Numbered from the stretch's first letter, positions 8,657-17,687 are shown. The stretch: DNA of 64,000 bases from CAYLLE01 sp964384485 (GCA_964384485.1 CAYLLE010000005.1:1-64000), one strand, 5' to 3'. The notes: generated by a model from the sequence alone, not told the origin. Numbers and translations: made by a program.

Positions 8657-9439
8657 ATGCAGATTGAAGAAAAAGTCAAAACAGCGGAAAAAAAAGTTGC
8701 CGACGTAATTTCCCGTTCAGGTCACCATTTGGGCGGTTATAAAGGATATACCCGGCCCGGAAGGGACGAGGCTTTGAACCGGTATATTGATCACACCCTG
8801 CTGAAACCGGAAGCCCGGGCCGAAGATTTTGAAAAAACGTACCGGGAAGCGGCAGAATGGCATACCTACTCGGTATGTGTACCGCCGAACAGGACAGTTG
8901 AGGCCCTGAAAGCACTGTCCGGAACAGATGTGAAGGTTTGTACCGTGATCGGGTTTCCCTTGGGATATCAGCTTCCGGAAGTGAAGGCCCGGGAAGCGGC
9001 GGTACTGGCGGAAAAAGGGTGTCACGAATTTGATATGGTGTTACCGGTGGGACTGCTCAAAGACCGGAACATCCCCGGTGTATTCCGGGATATTCAGGCA
9101 GTGGCGGAGGCAGTGCCCGGCCGGATTTTAAAAGTAATCCTTGAGACCGGGCTTCTATCGGAAGAAGAAAAGATTATCGGCGGAATTACCGCTCTATACG
9201 CAGGTGCCGCAATCTTGAAGACATCAACCGGATTCGCCGGATCTGGAGCCACTGAAGAAGATATCCGGCTTTTAAGAGTTATCGCGGGAGGCAGGGCCGG
9301 AGTTAAAGCTGCCGGGGGAATAAAAGATGCCGATTTTGCAAAGGCCCTGATCAAAGCGGGAGCGGACCGGATAGGGGCCTCATCTACCGGTGTAATTTTG
9401 GGAAAGGATGAGCCGAAGGGGAATGTTTCGGCGTACTGA
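8657..9439 (+). CDS. deoC: Deoxyribose-phosphate aldolase DeoC
   Basis: A 260-residue class I aldolase that splits 2-deoxyribose-5-phosphate into glyceraldehyde-3-phosphate and acetaldehyde, for reuse of DNA-derived sugar. Schiff-base Lys188 sits in ILKTSTGF, with Asp126 in EFDMVLP and the relay Lys217 in VKAAGGIKD. The first 40 residues are an extension compared with many short homologues, and the conserved core starts at YIDHTLLKP. It starts 2 nt after xerD, an unusual neighbour for a catabolic enzyme. A weak AT-rich hairpin 60 nt after the stop may end the transcript. Confidence 0.95.
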   Translation: MQIEEKVKTAEKKVADVISRSGHHLGGYKGYTRPGRDEALNRYIDHTLLKPEARAEDFEKTYREAAEWHTYSVCVPPNRTVEALKALSGTDVKVCTVIGFPLGYQLPEVKAREAAVLAEKGCHEFDMVLPVGLLKDRNIPGVFRDIQAVAEAVPGRILKVILETGLLSEEEKIIGGITALYAGAAILKTSTGFAGSGATEEDIRLLRVIAGGRAGVKAAGGIKDADFAKALIKAGADRIGASSTGVILGKDEPKGNVSAY

Positions 9440-9501
9440 TTACAGTGTCCCGGTATAGACGGCATTTTTTATGGCAAATTCAATATTATTTTTAGAACAT
9501 T

Positions 9502-9523
9502 AAATCAGAATCCTGATTTTTCC
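9502..9523 (+). terminator. Possible weak intrinsic terminator after deoC
   Basis: AAATCAG (9502-9508) and CTGATTT (9513-9519) form a 7-bp stem with an AATC loop and a short T run. The stem is AT-rich and the T run is short. It may be only partially active. Confidence 0.35.
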
Positions 9524-9547
9524 GGTTATTAAAAATAGGAGGCTGTT

Positions 9548-10282
9548 TTGGATTTTATAAAAAAAACTTTCCCGGGAATCCTTCTTCTGACAGCAGTTTT
9601 ATTTTTAACAGCCGGATGCCGGGATGAAACCGATACCCTGGAGGAGAATCTGTTGGCCCTTGATCCCGATACGGCTTCAACAGGTGAAGTTTCCGACGAA
9701 CGGCTGAATGAGATTAAAGAGTCCATAAGCAAGTATAAGAACATCGTTGAACGGAAAGTCGAAGCAGCGGGCCAGCTGGCATCATATTATAAAATGCTGG
9801 GAATTGCTTATCTTGATATGCGTATGTTTTCCCTCTCGTTTGACGCATTCGAGGATGCCATCCGGATACAGACGGAAAATCCGATTCTTTTTTATTACGC
9901 CGGGGTCACCAAAGCCAGAGCCGCTAAAGCGGAACTGGAAGAACCGCTCCGGGAAGAGATGCTTCGGGAGGCGGAAGAATATTACCGCCGGAGTCTTGAG
10001 CTTGATCCTGCATACCGTGAGGCGGCTTACGCGTTGGCGGTACTCTATGTCTTTGAACTTGACGAGCCTTCCAGGGCTATTCCGATTCTGAATGAACTTT
10101 TAGCGCTGCAGGTAACGGCTGAAACTTTATTTGTCTTAGGCCGGGCTCATGCGGATTCCGGAAATATCGACCGGGCAATCGAAGTTTATGAACGTATCAT
10201 AGAAATCTCCAATAACGCTGAACAGAGAAGAAGGGCAAGTGAAAATATCTCCGCCCTGATCGGGGGGGACGGGGGTGGATGA
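9548..10282 (+). CDS. TPR-repeat lipoprotein
   Basis: A 244-residue exported protein. A lipobox LTAGC follows a hydrophobic signal (residues 8-24), so the mature protein should be lipid-anchored. After an acidic linker come at least three tetratricopeptide repeats (about 70-240), for example AYLDMRMFSLSFDAFEDAIRI, YYRRSLELDPAYREAAYALA and GRAHADSGNIDRAIEVYERI. These are protein-protein scaffolds, and no enzymatic motif is present. The start is TTG at 9548 with AGGAGG upstream. It overlaps dprA by 8 nt. Treponemes have a gene of this kind between xerD and dprA. Its partner is unknown; a role at the envelope near division or DNA uptake is only a guess. Confidence 0.8.
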   Translation: MDFIKKTFPGILLLTAVLFLTAGCRDETDTLEENLLALDPDTASTGEVSDERLNEIKESISKYKNIVERKVEAAGQLASYYKMLGIAYLDMRMFSLSFDAFEDAIRIQTENPILFYYAGVTKARAAKAELEEPLREEMLREAEEYYRRSLELDPAYREAAYALAVLYVFELDEPSRAIPILNELLALQVTAETLFVLGRAHADSGNIDRAIEVYERIIEISNNAEQRRRASENISALIGGDGGG

Positions 10283-11264
10283 TCTTCGGCGGCTCCTGGC
10301 TATTCACCGAATTCCCCGGCTTAAAGGATCTGAAAAACTGATCCTTGCCGACCTTATTGACACCTCCGAAAAATTATTGAAGATAACCGCGGGAGAAATT
10401 CGGAAGATGACCGGAAAAATGATTCCGGAAAAATTGTGGAATCCCCGCCGATTTCTTGAGCAGGCCGACCGGGACCGAAATTACTTGACAATTAAGGGAA
10501 TTACTTACACCTTCTATTGGGATTCCGGTTATCCTCCCCAATTGCGGGAAATTTACGATCCGCCTTTCGGTCTTTTTACCGCGGGGAGTATGCCTGTTAC
10601 CGATCTGCCTGCTCTCGGTATTGTAGGTACTAGAAAACCCGGACCGGCGGGAATTCAGGCCGCGTACGCACTTGGGAAAGACGCTGTACGGGCGGGAATT
10701 CCGGTGATTTCCGGGTTGGCTCTGGGTATTGACGGTGCCGCACACCGGGGAGTACTCGACGGCGGAGGAAAAACCGCGGCGGTTCTCGGATGCGGTATTG
10801 ACCGCTTTTATCCGAAGTCTCACGCGTGGCTTGCCTCCCGGATGATTAATTCCGGCGGCTGTGTGATGAGTGAATATCCGCCTGGTGAACCGCCTCTTAA
10901 GTATCACTTTCCTGAACGGAACCGGATTATTGCCGGTCTTTGCAGGGGAGTAGCCGTTATCGAAGCACCGGAAAAATCCGGGGCTTTAATAACAGCTGAT
11001 TATGCCCTTGAGGAAGGGCGTGATCTTTTTGTACACTCAGCAGGTCTTAAGGGCATGAACCGGTTCGGGTGTGAAAGTCTGTTCCGGCAGGGTGCTCCGG
11101 TCATAAGCGCGTTTTCCGATATCGCCCGGCTGTGGGGGCTTGAAATCAAAGAGCCCTTAGAGGTGCGGAGAGGGTGGAGCGGCGGAAGCAGTGCTGCCAG
11201 TACCGCTGATGCGGGAAAGCAGGCCGCGGATGATCTGAAAAATGAATTATTTTGTCCGAAATAA
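10275..11264 (+). CDS. dprA: DNA processing protein DprA (Smf)
   Basis: A 329-residue Rossmann-like protein that loads RecA on incoming single-stranded DNA during natural transformation. Core motifs present: LGIVGTRKPGPAG, VISGLALGIDGAAHRG, AVLGCGIDRFYPK, SEYPPG, FPERNRIIAGLCRG and KSGALITADYALEEGRD. It begins with GTG at 10275 inside the end of the TPR gene (8-nt overlap) and after a run of G that could act as SD. The winged-helix C-terminal domain of longer homologues seems reduced to a short low-complexity tail. No competence pilus genes are in the window. Confidence 0.93.
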   Translation: MDDLRRLLAIHRIPRLKGSEKLILADLIDTSEKLLKITAGEIRKMTGKMIPEKLWNPRRFLEQADRDRNYLTIKGITYTFYWDSGYPPQLREIYDPPFGLFTAGSMPVTDLPALGIVGTRKPGPAGIQAAYALGKDAVRAGIPVISGLALGIDGAAHRGVLDGGGKTAAVLGCGIDRFYPKSHAWLASRMINSGGCVMSEYPPGEPPLKYHFPERNRIIAGLCRGVAVIEAPEKSGALITADYALEEGRDLFVHSAGLKGMNRFGCESLFRQGAPVISAFSDIARLWGLEIKEPLEVRRGWSGGSSAASTADAGKQAADDLKNELFCPK

Positions 11265-11296
11265 AAAACAGGAGTTTGTATTCAGGAGATTAGTTA

Positions 11297-13432
11297 ATGG
11301 CTGCAAAAGCGAAAAAGAGCAATGAAAAAGATAAGACGCTGGTTATTGTGGAATCGCCGGCAAAAGCGAAAACTATTGAGAAATATCTCGGCTCGGGATA
11401 CACCGTTGCCGCGTCTATGGGGCATCTGATTGACCTGCCTAAGTCCAGGGTGGCTATTGATGTGGAGAATGATTTCGAACCGGAATATATAACCGTACGG
11501 GGAAAGGCTAAGATCCTCAAAGAACTGCAGAAAAAAGCTTCGAAATCCCGGAAAGTCTATCTCGCGTCTGATAACGACCGGGAAGGGGAAGCCATCTCTT
11601 ATCATCTAAAAAACAGTATCAGTAAGAAAAACCCGGATCTTAAAATCGAACGTATAGTATTTAACGAAATTACTCCGAACGCGATACGGGAAGCGATTGC
11701 CAGGCCGGGAGACATTGATGCCGATAAGGTCCAGGCTCAAAAAGCGAGAAGGGTTTTGGACCGGCTAGTGGGATACAACCTGTCCCCGATCCTGTGGGAA
11801 AAGGTGAAAAACGGCCTATCCGCGGGACGGGTTCAGTCGGTGGCTCTTCGTTTGATCTGTGAGCGGGAAGCGGAAGTCGAAAGTTTTATTCCGGAAGAGT
11901 ACTGGACCGTGGAAGCAGAACTTAAAAAAGGGAAATCAGCTTTCGCGGCCGCTTTGATAAAATACAAGAACGAAAAGATTGATATCAAAAATGAAGAACA
12001 GGCAAAGAAGGTAGTTTCCGATCTTGAGGGAAAAGAGGTTATAGTAACAAAGCTCAAGGAGACAGAGAAATCCCTGAAGCCGAAGCCTCCTTTTAATACA
12101 TCCCAGCTCCAGCAGGCTGCTGCGAATAGGCTGGGATTTACGTCCCGGAAAACCATGCAGATCGCCCAGCAGCTTTATGAAGGGATCACCATCGGGAAAA
12201 ATCCGGTAGGTCTTATCACCTACATGCGGACCGACTCGACAAGGATCTCTGAGACGGCTTTGAATGATGTGCGGGAATACATCAAAGAGAAGTTTCCGAA
12301 GGATCTGCCGGAACAGCCGCTGCGGTACAGTCCGAGCCAGGGGGCGCAGGATGCCCATGAAGCGATCCGGCCTACTTATGTGACGTATGCTCCCTCCGAT
12401 ATCAAGGAGTATCTTACCAAGGACCAGCACAAGCTTTACTCCATCATCTGGGAACGGTTTGTGGCCTGCCAGATGAAAAACGCCCGGACAAAAACCATTT
12501 CGGTGGATCTGAAAGTCGGAGAAGATGAGACCGGAACCCTCCGGGCTTCCCACACCGTCACGGTCTTCCCCGGGTTCCATCGTGTTTTAAAAATGCTCGC
12601 GTCTAAGGACAAGTCCAAAAAGATCCCCTCCATGAAAGAGGGCGATGTCTTTACCGAGGCTGTATACAGTCCGGAGCAGCATTTTACCTCCGGACCTCCC
12701 CGGTTTACCGATGCCAGTATCGTAAAAACTTTGGAAGAAAAGGGTATCGGCCGGCCGTCGACCTACGCGCCGATTATTTCGGTGTTATTGGACCGGTATT
12801 ACGTGGTGCGCCGGAGCCGTCAGCTCATTCCGACGACTTTGGGAAGAATCATCAATGATATCCTTACGAAATCGTTTCCCGATGTGGTGGATGTAAATTT
12901 TACGGCGGAAATGGAAAAAAAGCTCGATGCCGTGGAAGATAACAAGGAAGATTGGGTTTCTATTGTCAAGAATTTCTACCAGCCCTTTAAAGATCAGGTT
13001 GAACATGTTTCCGAGACTATGGAGTCGATTAAAGGAGTGATGGATGAAGAAACCGAATATAAATGTGAAAAATGCGGCAGGCCGATGATCAAAAAACTCG
13101 GCCGCTACGGATTTTTCATCGCGTGTTCCGGATTTCCGGAATGTATGAATACCAAACCCGTACCTCTCGCGGACTGTCCGATTCCGGAATGCGACGGAAA
13201 AATTGTGGCCAGGAAAAAACAGGGCGGCAGGGGAAAGGAGTTCTACGGGTGCACCAACTATCCGGAATGCGATTTTATTACCCATTTTAAGCCGACATCC
13301 ACGAACTGCCCCCATTGCGGACGTTTTCTGGTGCAGAAAAGCGATAAAAAGCGGGGGGATTACAAGTCATGCATCAACCCGGACTGTGATTATCTCCATA
13401 CCCACGGCGGCGGGGAGGAAAATGAAGGATAG
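11297..13432 (+). CDS. topA: DNA topoisomerase I
   Basis: A 711-residue type IA topoisomerase that relaxes negative supercoils. The TOPRIM domain shows VIVESPAKAKTIEKYLG at the start and ASDNDREGEAISYHL. The nucleophile is Tyr309 in GLITYMRTDSTRIS. Downstream motifs AHEAIRPT and GIGRPSTYAPI are intact. The C-terminus has three zinc-ribbon units with CxxC pairs (about residues 590-705); the second first pair is CPIPEC. It overlaps xerC by 11 nt. The order dprA-topA-xerC-hslV-hslU is shared with treponemes in part and with Bacillus. Confidence 0.97.
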   Translation: MAAKAKKSNEKDKTLVIVESPAKAKTIEKYLGSGYTVAASMGHLIDLPKSRVAIDVENDFEPEYITVRGKAKILKELQKKASKSRKVYLASDNDREGEAISYHLKNSISKKNPDLKIERIVFNEITPNAIREAIARPGDIDADKVQAQKARRVLDRLVGYNLSPILWEKVKNGLSAGRVQSVALRLICEREAEVESFIPEEYWTVEAELKKGKSAFAAALIKYKNEKIDIKNEEQAKKVVSDLEGKEVIVTKLKETEKSLKPKPPFNTSQLQQAAANRLGFTSRKTMQIAQQLYEGITIGKNPVGLITYMRTDSTRISETALNDVREYIKEKFPKDLPEQPLRYSPSQGAQDAHEAIRPTYVTYAPSDIKEYLTKDQHKLYSIIWERFVACQMKNARTKTISVDLKVGEDETGTLRASHTVTVFPGFHRVLKMLASKDKSKKIPSMKEGDVFTEAVYSPEQHFTSGPPRFTDASIVKTLEEKGIGRPSTYAPIISVLLDRYYVVRRSRQLIPTTLGRIINDILTKSFPDVVDVNFTAEMEKKLDAVEDNKEDWVSIVKNFYQPFKDQVEHVSETMESIKGVMDEETEYKCEKCGRPMIKKLGRYGFFIACSGFPECMNTKPVPLADCPIPECDGKIVARKKQGGRGKEFYGCTNYPECDFITHFKPTSTNCPHCGRFLVQKSDKKRGDYKSCINPDCDYLHTHGGGEENEG

Positions 13433-14336
13433 AATCGGTGAATACATCGCCTACCTCAGGGGAATCCGGAATCTCTCCGATGCCTCGGTACGGGCATACG
13501 GTAACGATCTAAGATCCTTCGCGGACTTTCTGTCCGGATGTCCCCCCGAAGAGGCTCTTCCGGGGGACATCCGCTCGTATATCGCCCATCTATCCCGGGA
13601 GCGGCTCGCAGCGGCAACAGTAAACCGTATCCTGTCGGCGATGAAGGGGTTTTACCTCTATCTCGTTGTGCATGGTCATATCGAAGCGTCCCCGCTGAAC
13701 GGAATAAGAAGTCTAAAAAAATCGGCCCGTCTGCCGGATTTTCTTTTTGAAGATGAAGTCGCCGAAATACTTGATATCCCGGGGGACGATTTTACCTCCC
13801 TCAGAGACAAGGCCATCCTTGAGCTTCTCTACTCAACGGGCTGCCGGGTCTCTGAGCTTGTCCGGATTCAGGCGGATCAGGTCAGGAAAAACCGGCCGGT
13901 CCTGGTGCAGGGAAAGGGAAGCAAGGACCGGCTGGTTTTTATCGGGAAATCCGCCTTCACTGCCCTCTCCTCCTACCTTCCTCTCCGGGAAGAGCGGCTC
14001 AAACGGAGCGGGAAACCGGAAGAGAAATCGCTGTTTATAAACAGCCGGGGCGGTCCGTTGACCGCCCGGGGAGTTGCCCATATCTTGGAGAAAAGGCTTG
14101 GCGGAACGGCGGCTGGAAAAAAGGTGAGTCCCCATACCTTCCGGCACAGTTTCGCCACACATATCCTTGACCGGGGAGCGGATATCAGGGTGGTTCAGGA
14201 GCTCTTAGGCCATGCCAGTCTTTCTACTACCCAGGTGTACACCCACTTGGGTATCGGAAAGCTCAAGGAAGTATACGCCCAGGCCCATCCCCACGGAGGG
14301 ATCAGAAGATTGGAAGCAAAACAGGGAGAACGGTAG
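13422..14336 (+). CDS. xerC: Site-specific tyrosine recombinase XerC
   Basis: A 304-residue tyrosine recombinase with an N-terminal SAM-like DNA-binding domain and the complete catalytic set: Arg142, Lys165, His238, Arg241, His264 and Tyr273 (PHTFRHSFATHIL, LGHASLSTTQVYTHL). It is the presumed partner of the XerD at 7749 in dif recombination. The ATG at 13422 has GGGGAGGAA ahead of it and lies in the last codons of topA. The frame is open further upstream, but that part would run through the topA zinc ribbons. It corresponds by position to Bacillus codV, just ahead of clpQ/clpY (hslVU). Confidence 0.88.
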   Translation: MKDRIGEYIAYLRGIRNLSDASVRAYGNDLRSFADFLSGCPPEEALPGDIRSYIAHLSRERLAAATVNRILSAMKGFYLYLVVHGHIEASPLNGIRSLKKSARLPDFLFEDEVAEILDIPGDDFTSLRDKAILELLYSTGCRVSELVRIQADQVRKNRPVLVQGKGSKDRLVFIGKSAFTALSSYLPLREERLKRSGKPEEKSLFINSRGGPLTARGVAHILEKRLGGTAAGKKVSPHTFRHSFATHILDRGADIRVVQELLGHASLSTTQVYTHLGIGKLKEVYAQAHPHGGIRRLEAKQGER

Positions 14337-14395
14337 AGGAGCGGAACATGTTCTCCGTTTTCTAAAATTATATGTACAAAAATGTGAGGTATTAA

Positions 14396-14941
14396 ATGAA
14401 TAATAAAGATAAAATCCGCAGCACCACAATAATCGCGGTGCGGCGGAACGGACAGGTAGCCATGGCGGGTGACGGCCAGGTAACCATGGGAAATACGGTA
14501 ACGAAAGGAAATGCACGGAAAGTGCGGACCATCAATGACGGAAAGATTCTTACCGGATTTGCCGGCGGAACAGCCGACGCTTTTACCCTTTTTGAGCTGT
14601 TCGAGGTAAAAATAAAAGAATACAGCGGAGACATCACCCGGGCTGCCGTTGAATTAGCTAAAGAGTGGAGGACCGACCGGATGCTCCGGAGGCTTGAAGC
14701 GCTGCTGCTTACCGCTGATAAGGATAAAATTTTCCTGATTTCAGGGAACGGCGACGTAGTGGAACCGGAACACGGTGTTCTTGCCATCGGTTCCGGCGGA
14801 AATTACGCGTATGCCGCTGCATTAGCGTATATGGAAGCCTCCGACCTGAGCGCCAGGGAAATCGCGGAAAAAGCCCTGGGCATCGCGGGAGAAATCTGCA
14901 TCTACACGAATAATCACATACAAGTCGAGGAGATAGTATGA
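14396..14941 (+). CDS. hslV: ATP-dependent protease peptidase subunit HslV
   Basis: A 181-residue proteasome-like threonine peptidase. The propeptide is short, and Thr10 (in STTIIAVRR) should become the N-terminal nucleophile after processing. GDGQVTMG and FAGGTADAFTL are typical. It forms a double hexamer capped by HslU. The ATG at 14396 follows GAGG. The last bases overlap hslU by 4 nt (ATGA). A 59-nt gap after xerC contains a GAACATGTTC palindrome (14344-14353) of unknown meaning. Confidence 0.96.
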   Translation: MNNKDKIRSTTIIAVRRNGQVAMAGDGQVTMGNTVTKGNARKVRTINDGKILTGFAGGTADAFTLFELFEVKIKEYSGDITRAAVELAKEWRTDRMLRRLEALLLTADKDKIFLISGNGDVVEPEHGVLAIGSGGNYAYAAALAYMEASDLSAREIAEKALGIAGEICIYTNNHIQVEEIV

Positions 14942-16308
14942 CCATCGATAAAGATGAATTAACACCAAAACAGATCGTCAAAGAGCTGGACAGATATATA
15001 GTCGGACAGGAAAAAGCAAAAAAGGCGGTAGCCATTGCCCTCCGGAACAGAATGCGTCGCCGGAAACTTCCGGATGAACTTAAAGATGAAGTTGCTCCGA
15101 AAAATATAATCATGATCGGACCCACCGGAGTCGGTAAAACAGAAATCGCCCGGCGGCTCAGTAAATTGACCGGCGCTCCCTTTATAAAGGTGGAAGCCAC
15201 CAAATACACCGAAGTAGGATATGTGGGCCGGGACGTGGAATCCATGGTCCGGGATCTGGTATCGGTGGCGGTGAATATGGTTAAGATCGAAATGCAGGAA
15301 GGCGTTAGGAAGGAAGCGGAAAAACAGACCGAAGAGGTGCTTTTGGATCTGCTGCTTCCCGGTTCCAACCAGAAGCCTGCTAAAAAGGGAGAGGACGTAA
15401 AAGCCCCCGCCGCGGTTCAGGAAGAAGGAACAAATCCTACCAGGGAAAAGTTCCGCGAAAAGCTCAGAAAGGGTGAACTGGACGATAAGCAGGTGGAAAT
15501 CAGTGTAACCAAAAGCAATATGCCGGCCATAGAAATATTCTCCGGCAGCAGTTTTGAAGAGATGGATCTTAACTTTGGAAATCTGGGAAACATTTTCGGC
15601 GGTAAAAAAAAGAAAAAGCAGACCAATGTCAAAAATGCGAAAGAAGCCATCCTGAATGAAGAGATGGAAAAACTGATTGATTTAGACCGGGTTTCAGAAC
15701 TGGCGCGGAGCCGCGTCGAAGATATGGGAATTATATTCATCGACGAAATCGACAAGATAGCTTCAAAGGAGAGCCGGGCAAATGTTGATGTCTCCCGGGA
15801 AGGAGTGCAGCGGGATATCCTTCCGATCGTTGAGGGGAGCAAGGTTAACACGAAACACGGCATGGTGGATACTTCCCACATCCTGTTTATCGCGGCCGGA
15901 GCGTTCCACATGAGCAAGCCCTCCGACCTTATCCCCGAGCTGCAGGGGCGGTTTCCCCTCCGGGTTGAACTGAATGATCTGACCGAAGAAGATTTCCGGC
16001 GGATACTGGTGCAGCCTCAGAATGCCCTGATTAAGCAGTACGTGGAACTGCTTAAAACTGAAGGGGTTTCCCTTGATTTTAAGGAAGAGTCCATACAGGC
16101 TATATCCAGTATTGCCGCTGAGGTAAACTCCAGAACCGAAAATATCGGCGCCAGACGGCTGCACACGATTATGGAACTGCTTTTGGAAGAAATATCTTTT
16201 ACCGCGCCGGAGCTGGAAGGACAGGAGATTCCGATAACCCGGGAGTATGTCCGGGAACGGCTCGCCGATGTTGTCCAGGATCAGGATCTGAGCAGATATA
16301 TTCTGTAG
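14938..16308 (+). CDS. hslU: ATP-dependent protease ATPase subunit HslU
   Basis: A 456-residue AAA+ unfoldase that feeds substrates to HslV. Walker A is IGPTGVGKTEIARRL, Walker B IIFIDEIDKIA, followed by sensor and arginine motifs (GRFPLRVEL, GARRLHTIMELLLEEI). The variable I domain (about 110-240) is charged and lysine-rich. The C-terminal tail LSRYIL is the HslV-activating peptide. The next gene, flgB, starts 68 nt downstream with no terminator visible between them, so the protease genes may be cotranscribed with the flagellar block, as the Bacillus clpQY-fla order suggests. Confidence 0.96.
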   Translation: MTIDKDELTPKQIVKELDRYIVGQEKAKKAVAIALRNRMRRRKLPDELKDEVAPKNIIMIGPTGVGKTEIARRLSKLTGAPFIKVEATKYTEVGYVGRDVESMVRDLVSVAVNMVKIEMQEGVRKEAEKQTEEVLLDLLLPGSNQKPAKKGEDVKAPAAVQEEGTNPTREKFREKLRKGELDDKQVEISVTKSNMPAIEIFSGSSFEEMDLNFGNLGNIFGGKKKKKQTNVKNAKEAILNEEMEKLIDLDRVSELARSRVEDMGIIFIDEIDKIASKESRANVDVSREGVQRDILPIVEGSKVNTKHGMVDTSHILFIAAGAFHMSKPSDLIPELQGRFPLRVELNDLTEEDFRRILVQPQNALIKQYVELLKTEGVSLDFKEESIQAISSIAAEVNSRTENIGARRLHTIMELLLEEISFTAPELEGQEIPITREYVRERLADVVQDQDLSRYIL

Positions 16309-16376
16309 GAGACCCTAATATTTTGTAAGTATTTACCGACAATTGAAGTAATATCATTTGCCGGGAGGAGAACAGG

Positions 16377-16793
16377 GTGTTTATAGGAAACAGTTTCGGA
16401 AAGACCATGGATATTCTTCACAGAACCATGGACGTACAAACGATCCGGAGCGGCGTTATTGCAAACAACATCGCGAATGCTGATACCCCGAATTTCAAGC
16501 GTACCACCGTCAATTTCGAAAGCGAGCTGGAACGCGCACTTGATTCGGAGAAAATAAGAAAACTTCCCGCCAGAATTACCAATTCCCGGCATATCCCTTT
16601 TAACCGGGTAATTGATTACCGAACCGTGCGGCCCAGGCGGGTCCTTGATTTCGCCACCGCTACCGATAACAACGGGAATAACGTGGATCTGGAAGAGGAA
16701 TCGATGCGTTATCTGAATAATCAGCTTGCCTACACCCTGGCGACCAATTCAGTAGCGAGCCTCTTTAATCAGATTAACACTGTAGTACGATAG
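16377..16793 (+). CDS. flgB: Flagellar proximal rod protein FlgB
   Basis: A 138-residue rod protein at the base of the periplasmic flagellum. It shows the N-terminal rod/hook signature NNIANADTPNFKRTTVNFE and an alpha-helical C-terminus (NNQLAYTLATNSVASLFNQI) for packing. The start is GTG at 16377 with GGGAGGAG ahead. It is the first gene of the flagellar block. No convincing promoter was found in the 68-nt gap after hslU; TTGTAA at 16323 and TAATAT at 16349 are too far apart (20 bp). Confidence 0.95.
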   Translation: MFIGNSFGKTMDILHRTMDVQTIRSGVIANNIANADTPNFKRTTVNFESELERALDSEKIRKLPARITNSRHIPFNRVIDYRTVRPRRVLDFATATDNNGNNVDLEEESMRYLNNQLAYTLATNSVASLFNQINTVVR

Positions 16794-16807
16794 GAGCTTA
16801 AAGAAGT

Positions 16808-17266
16808 ATGGGACTTTTTTCGAGTATAAACATTGCAGCCACCGGACTTACCGCGCAGCGGACCCGGCTGGATGTGATTTCAAATAACATCGCAAACGTT
16901 GATACCACCAGAACCCCCGAGGGGGGACCGTTCCGGCGGAGCAGGGTTATTTTCCGTCCAGTGCAGGAACAGCCGTACTGGCGGAGCACAATTCTGCCGA
17001 ATGCCCTTTACAACGGTCCCGGAGAAGGGGTCAGAATCGTGGAGGTCCAGAAAGATACCGACGCGAAGCCGCGGCTTGTTTACGATCCCACCCATCCGGA
17101 CGCGATAAAATCGGGTCCCCGGGCGGGATACGTGGAGATGCCGAATGTCAACACCGTTGAAGAAATGGTGGACATGATCTCGGCTTCAAGGTCGTATGAA
17201 GCGAATATGTCTATTATAGACGGGGCAAAGAACATGTTTATGCGTTCTTTGGAAATTGGGAGGTAA
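16808..17266 (+). CDS. flgC: Flagellar rod protein FlgC
   Basis: A 152-residue rod subunit. The N-terminus contains IAATGLTAQRTRLDVISNNIANVDTT-type sequence (shown here in part), the bipartite rod family signature, and the C-terminus has VNTVEEMVDMISASRSYEANM. It polymerises with FlgB, FlgF and FlgG to form the drive shaft. It lies 14 nt after flgB and 6 nt before fliE; flgB-flgC-fliE is a universal trio. Confidence 0.95.
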   Translation: MGLFSSINIAATGLTAQRTRLDVISNNIANVDTTRTPEGGPFRRSRVIFRPVQEQPYWRSTILPNALYNGPGEGVRIVEVQKDTDAKPRLVYDPTHPDAIKSGPRAGYVEMPNVNTVEEMVDMISASRSYEANMSIIDGAKNMFMRSLEIGR

Positions 17267-17272
17267 TGAATT

Positions 17273-17599
17273 ATGGAAATAATGTCGCCGATGCAGGCGC
17301 GGGGTCACATGGTTAACATGAATATGACCAGACCGGGACATGTAATGGGGAGCAGAGCTCCTCAGCAGGAAAAAACCGGCACTGATTTCGCTTCTCTATT
17401 GGGAAAAGGAATCGATGCGGTAAACAATAGCCAGCAGGAATACTCCCGGGTACTCCTCAGGTCGGTTACCGATCCGGATTCTGTGGATTCCCACGATGTA
17501 ACGATTGCCGCGGCCGAGGCAAATATGACCATTAATATGGCAAAAAGTATTGTCGACCGGGTAATTAGGGCATATACTGATATTACAAACCTTAGGTAA
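17273..17599 (+). CDS. fliE: Flagellar hook-basal body adaptor FliE
   Basis: A 108-residue helical protein that joins the MS ring and export gate to the rod. The second half carries the conserved pattern DSVDSHDVTIAAAEANMTINMAKSIVDRV (seen in pieces) ending in ITNLR. The first 35 residues are Met-rich and divergent. It lies 6 nt after flgC. The 88-nt gap to fliF holds a GNRA-capped hairpin and an isolated start-stop pair. Confidence 0.93.
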   Translation: MEIMSPMQARGHMVNMNMTRPGHVMGSRAPQQEKTGTDFASLLGKGIDAVNNSQQEYSRVLLRSVTDPDSVDSHDVTIAAAEANMTINMAKSIVDRVIRAYTDITNLR

Positions 17600-17602
17600 T
17601 AT

Positions 17603-17615
17603 AAGGAGATTGTAA
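17603..17615 (+). promoter_or_regulatory. Orphan Shine-Dalgarno followed by a TTG-TAA start-stop
   Basis: AAGGAG at 17603-17608 is followed after one base by TTG (17610-17612) and directly by TAA. A ribosome initiating here would stop at once. It may be a remnant of a gene end or a ribosome parking site between fliE and fliF. Function is unknown. Confidence 0.3.
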
Positions 17616-17618
17616 GCA

Positions 17619-17634
17619 CCGGAAGAAATTCCGG
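17619..17634 (+). other. Intercistronic GNRA hairpin between fliE and fliF
   Basis: CCGGAA and TTCCGG form a perfect 6-bp stem with a GAAA tetraloop. It is followed by A-rich, not T-rich, sequence, so it is unlikely to be a terminator on the plus strand. It could stabilise or mark a processing point in the long flagellar mRNA. Confidence 0.5.
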
Positions 17635-17687
17635 ATAAAAAATAAAAATCGGTACACCGAAGGGCGTTCATACCAGGGGAGGGGAGC

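Noticed and set aside
14344..14353. GAACATGTTC palindrome between xerC and hslV as a LexA box
   Set aside because: The spacing (GAAC-N2-GTTC) does not match the Bacillus-type GAAC-N4-GTTC box, and hslVU is not a known SOS target. It also does not form a convincing terminator.
16323..16354. Promoter TTGTAA...TAATAT in front of flgB
   Set aside because: The spacer is 20 bp, too long for sigma70, and no sigma28-type box is visible. Read-through from hslVU is at least as likely.
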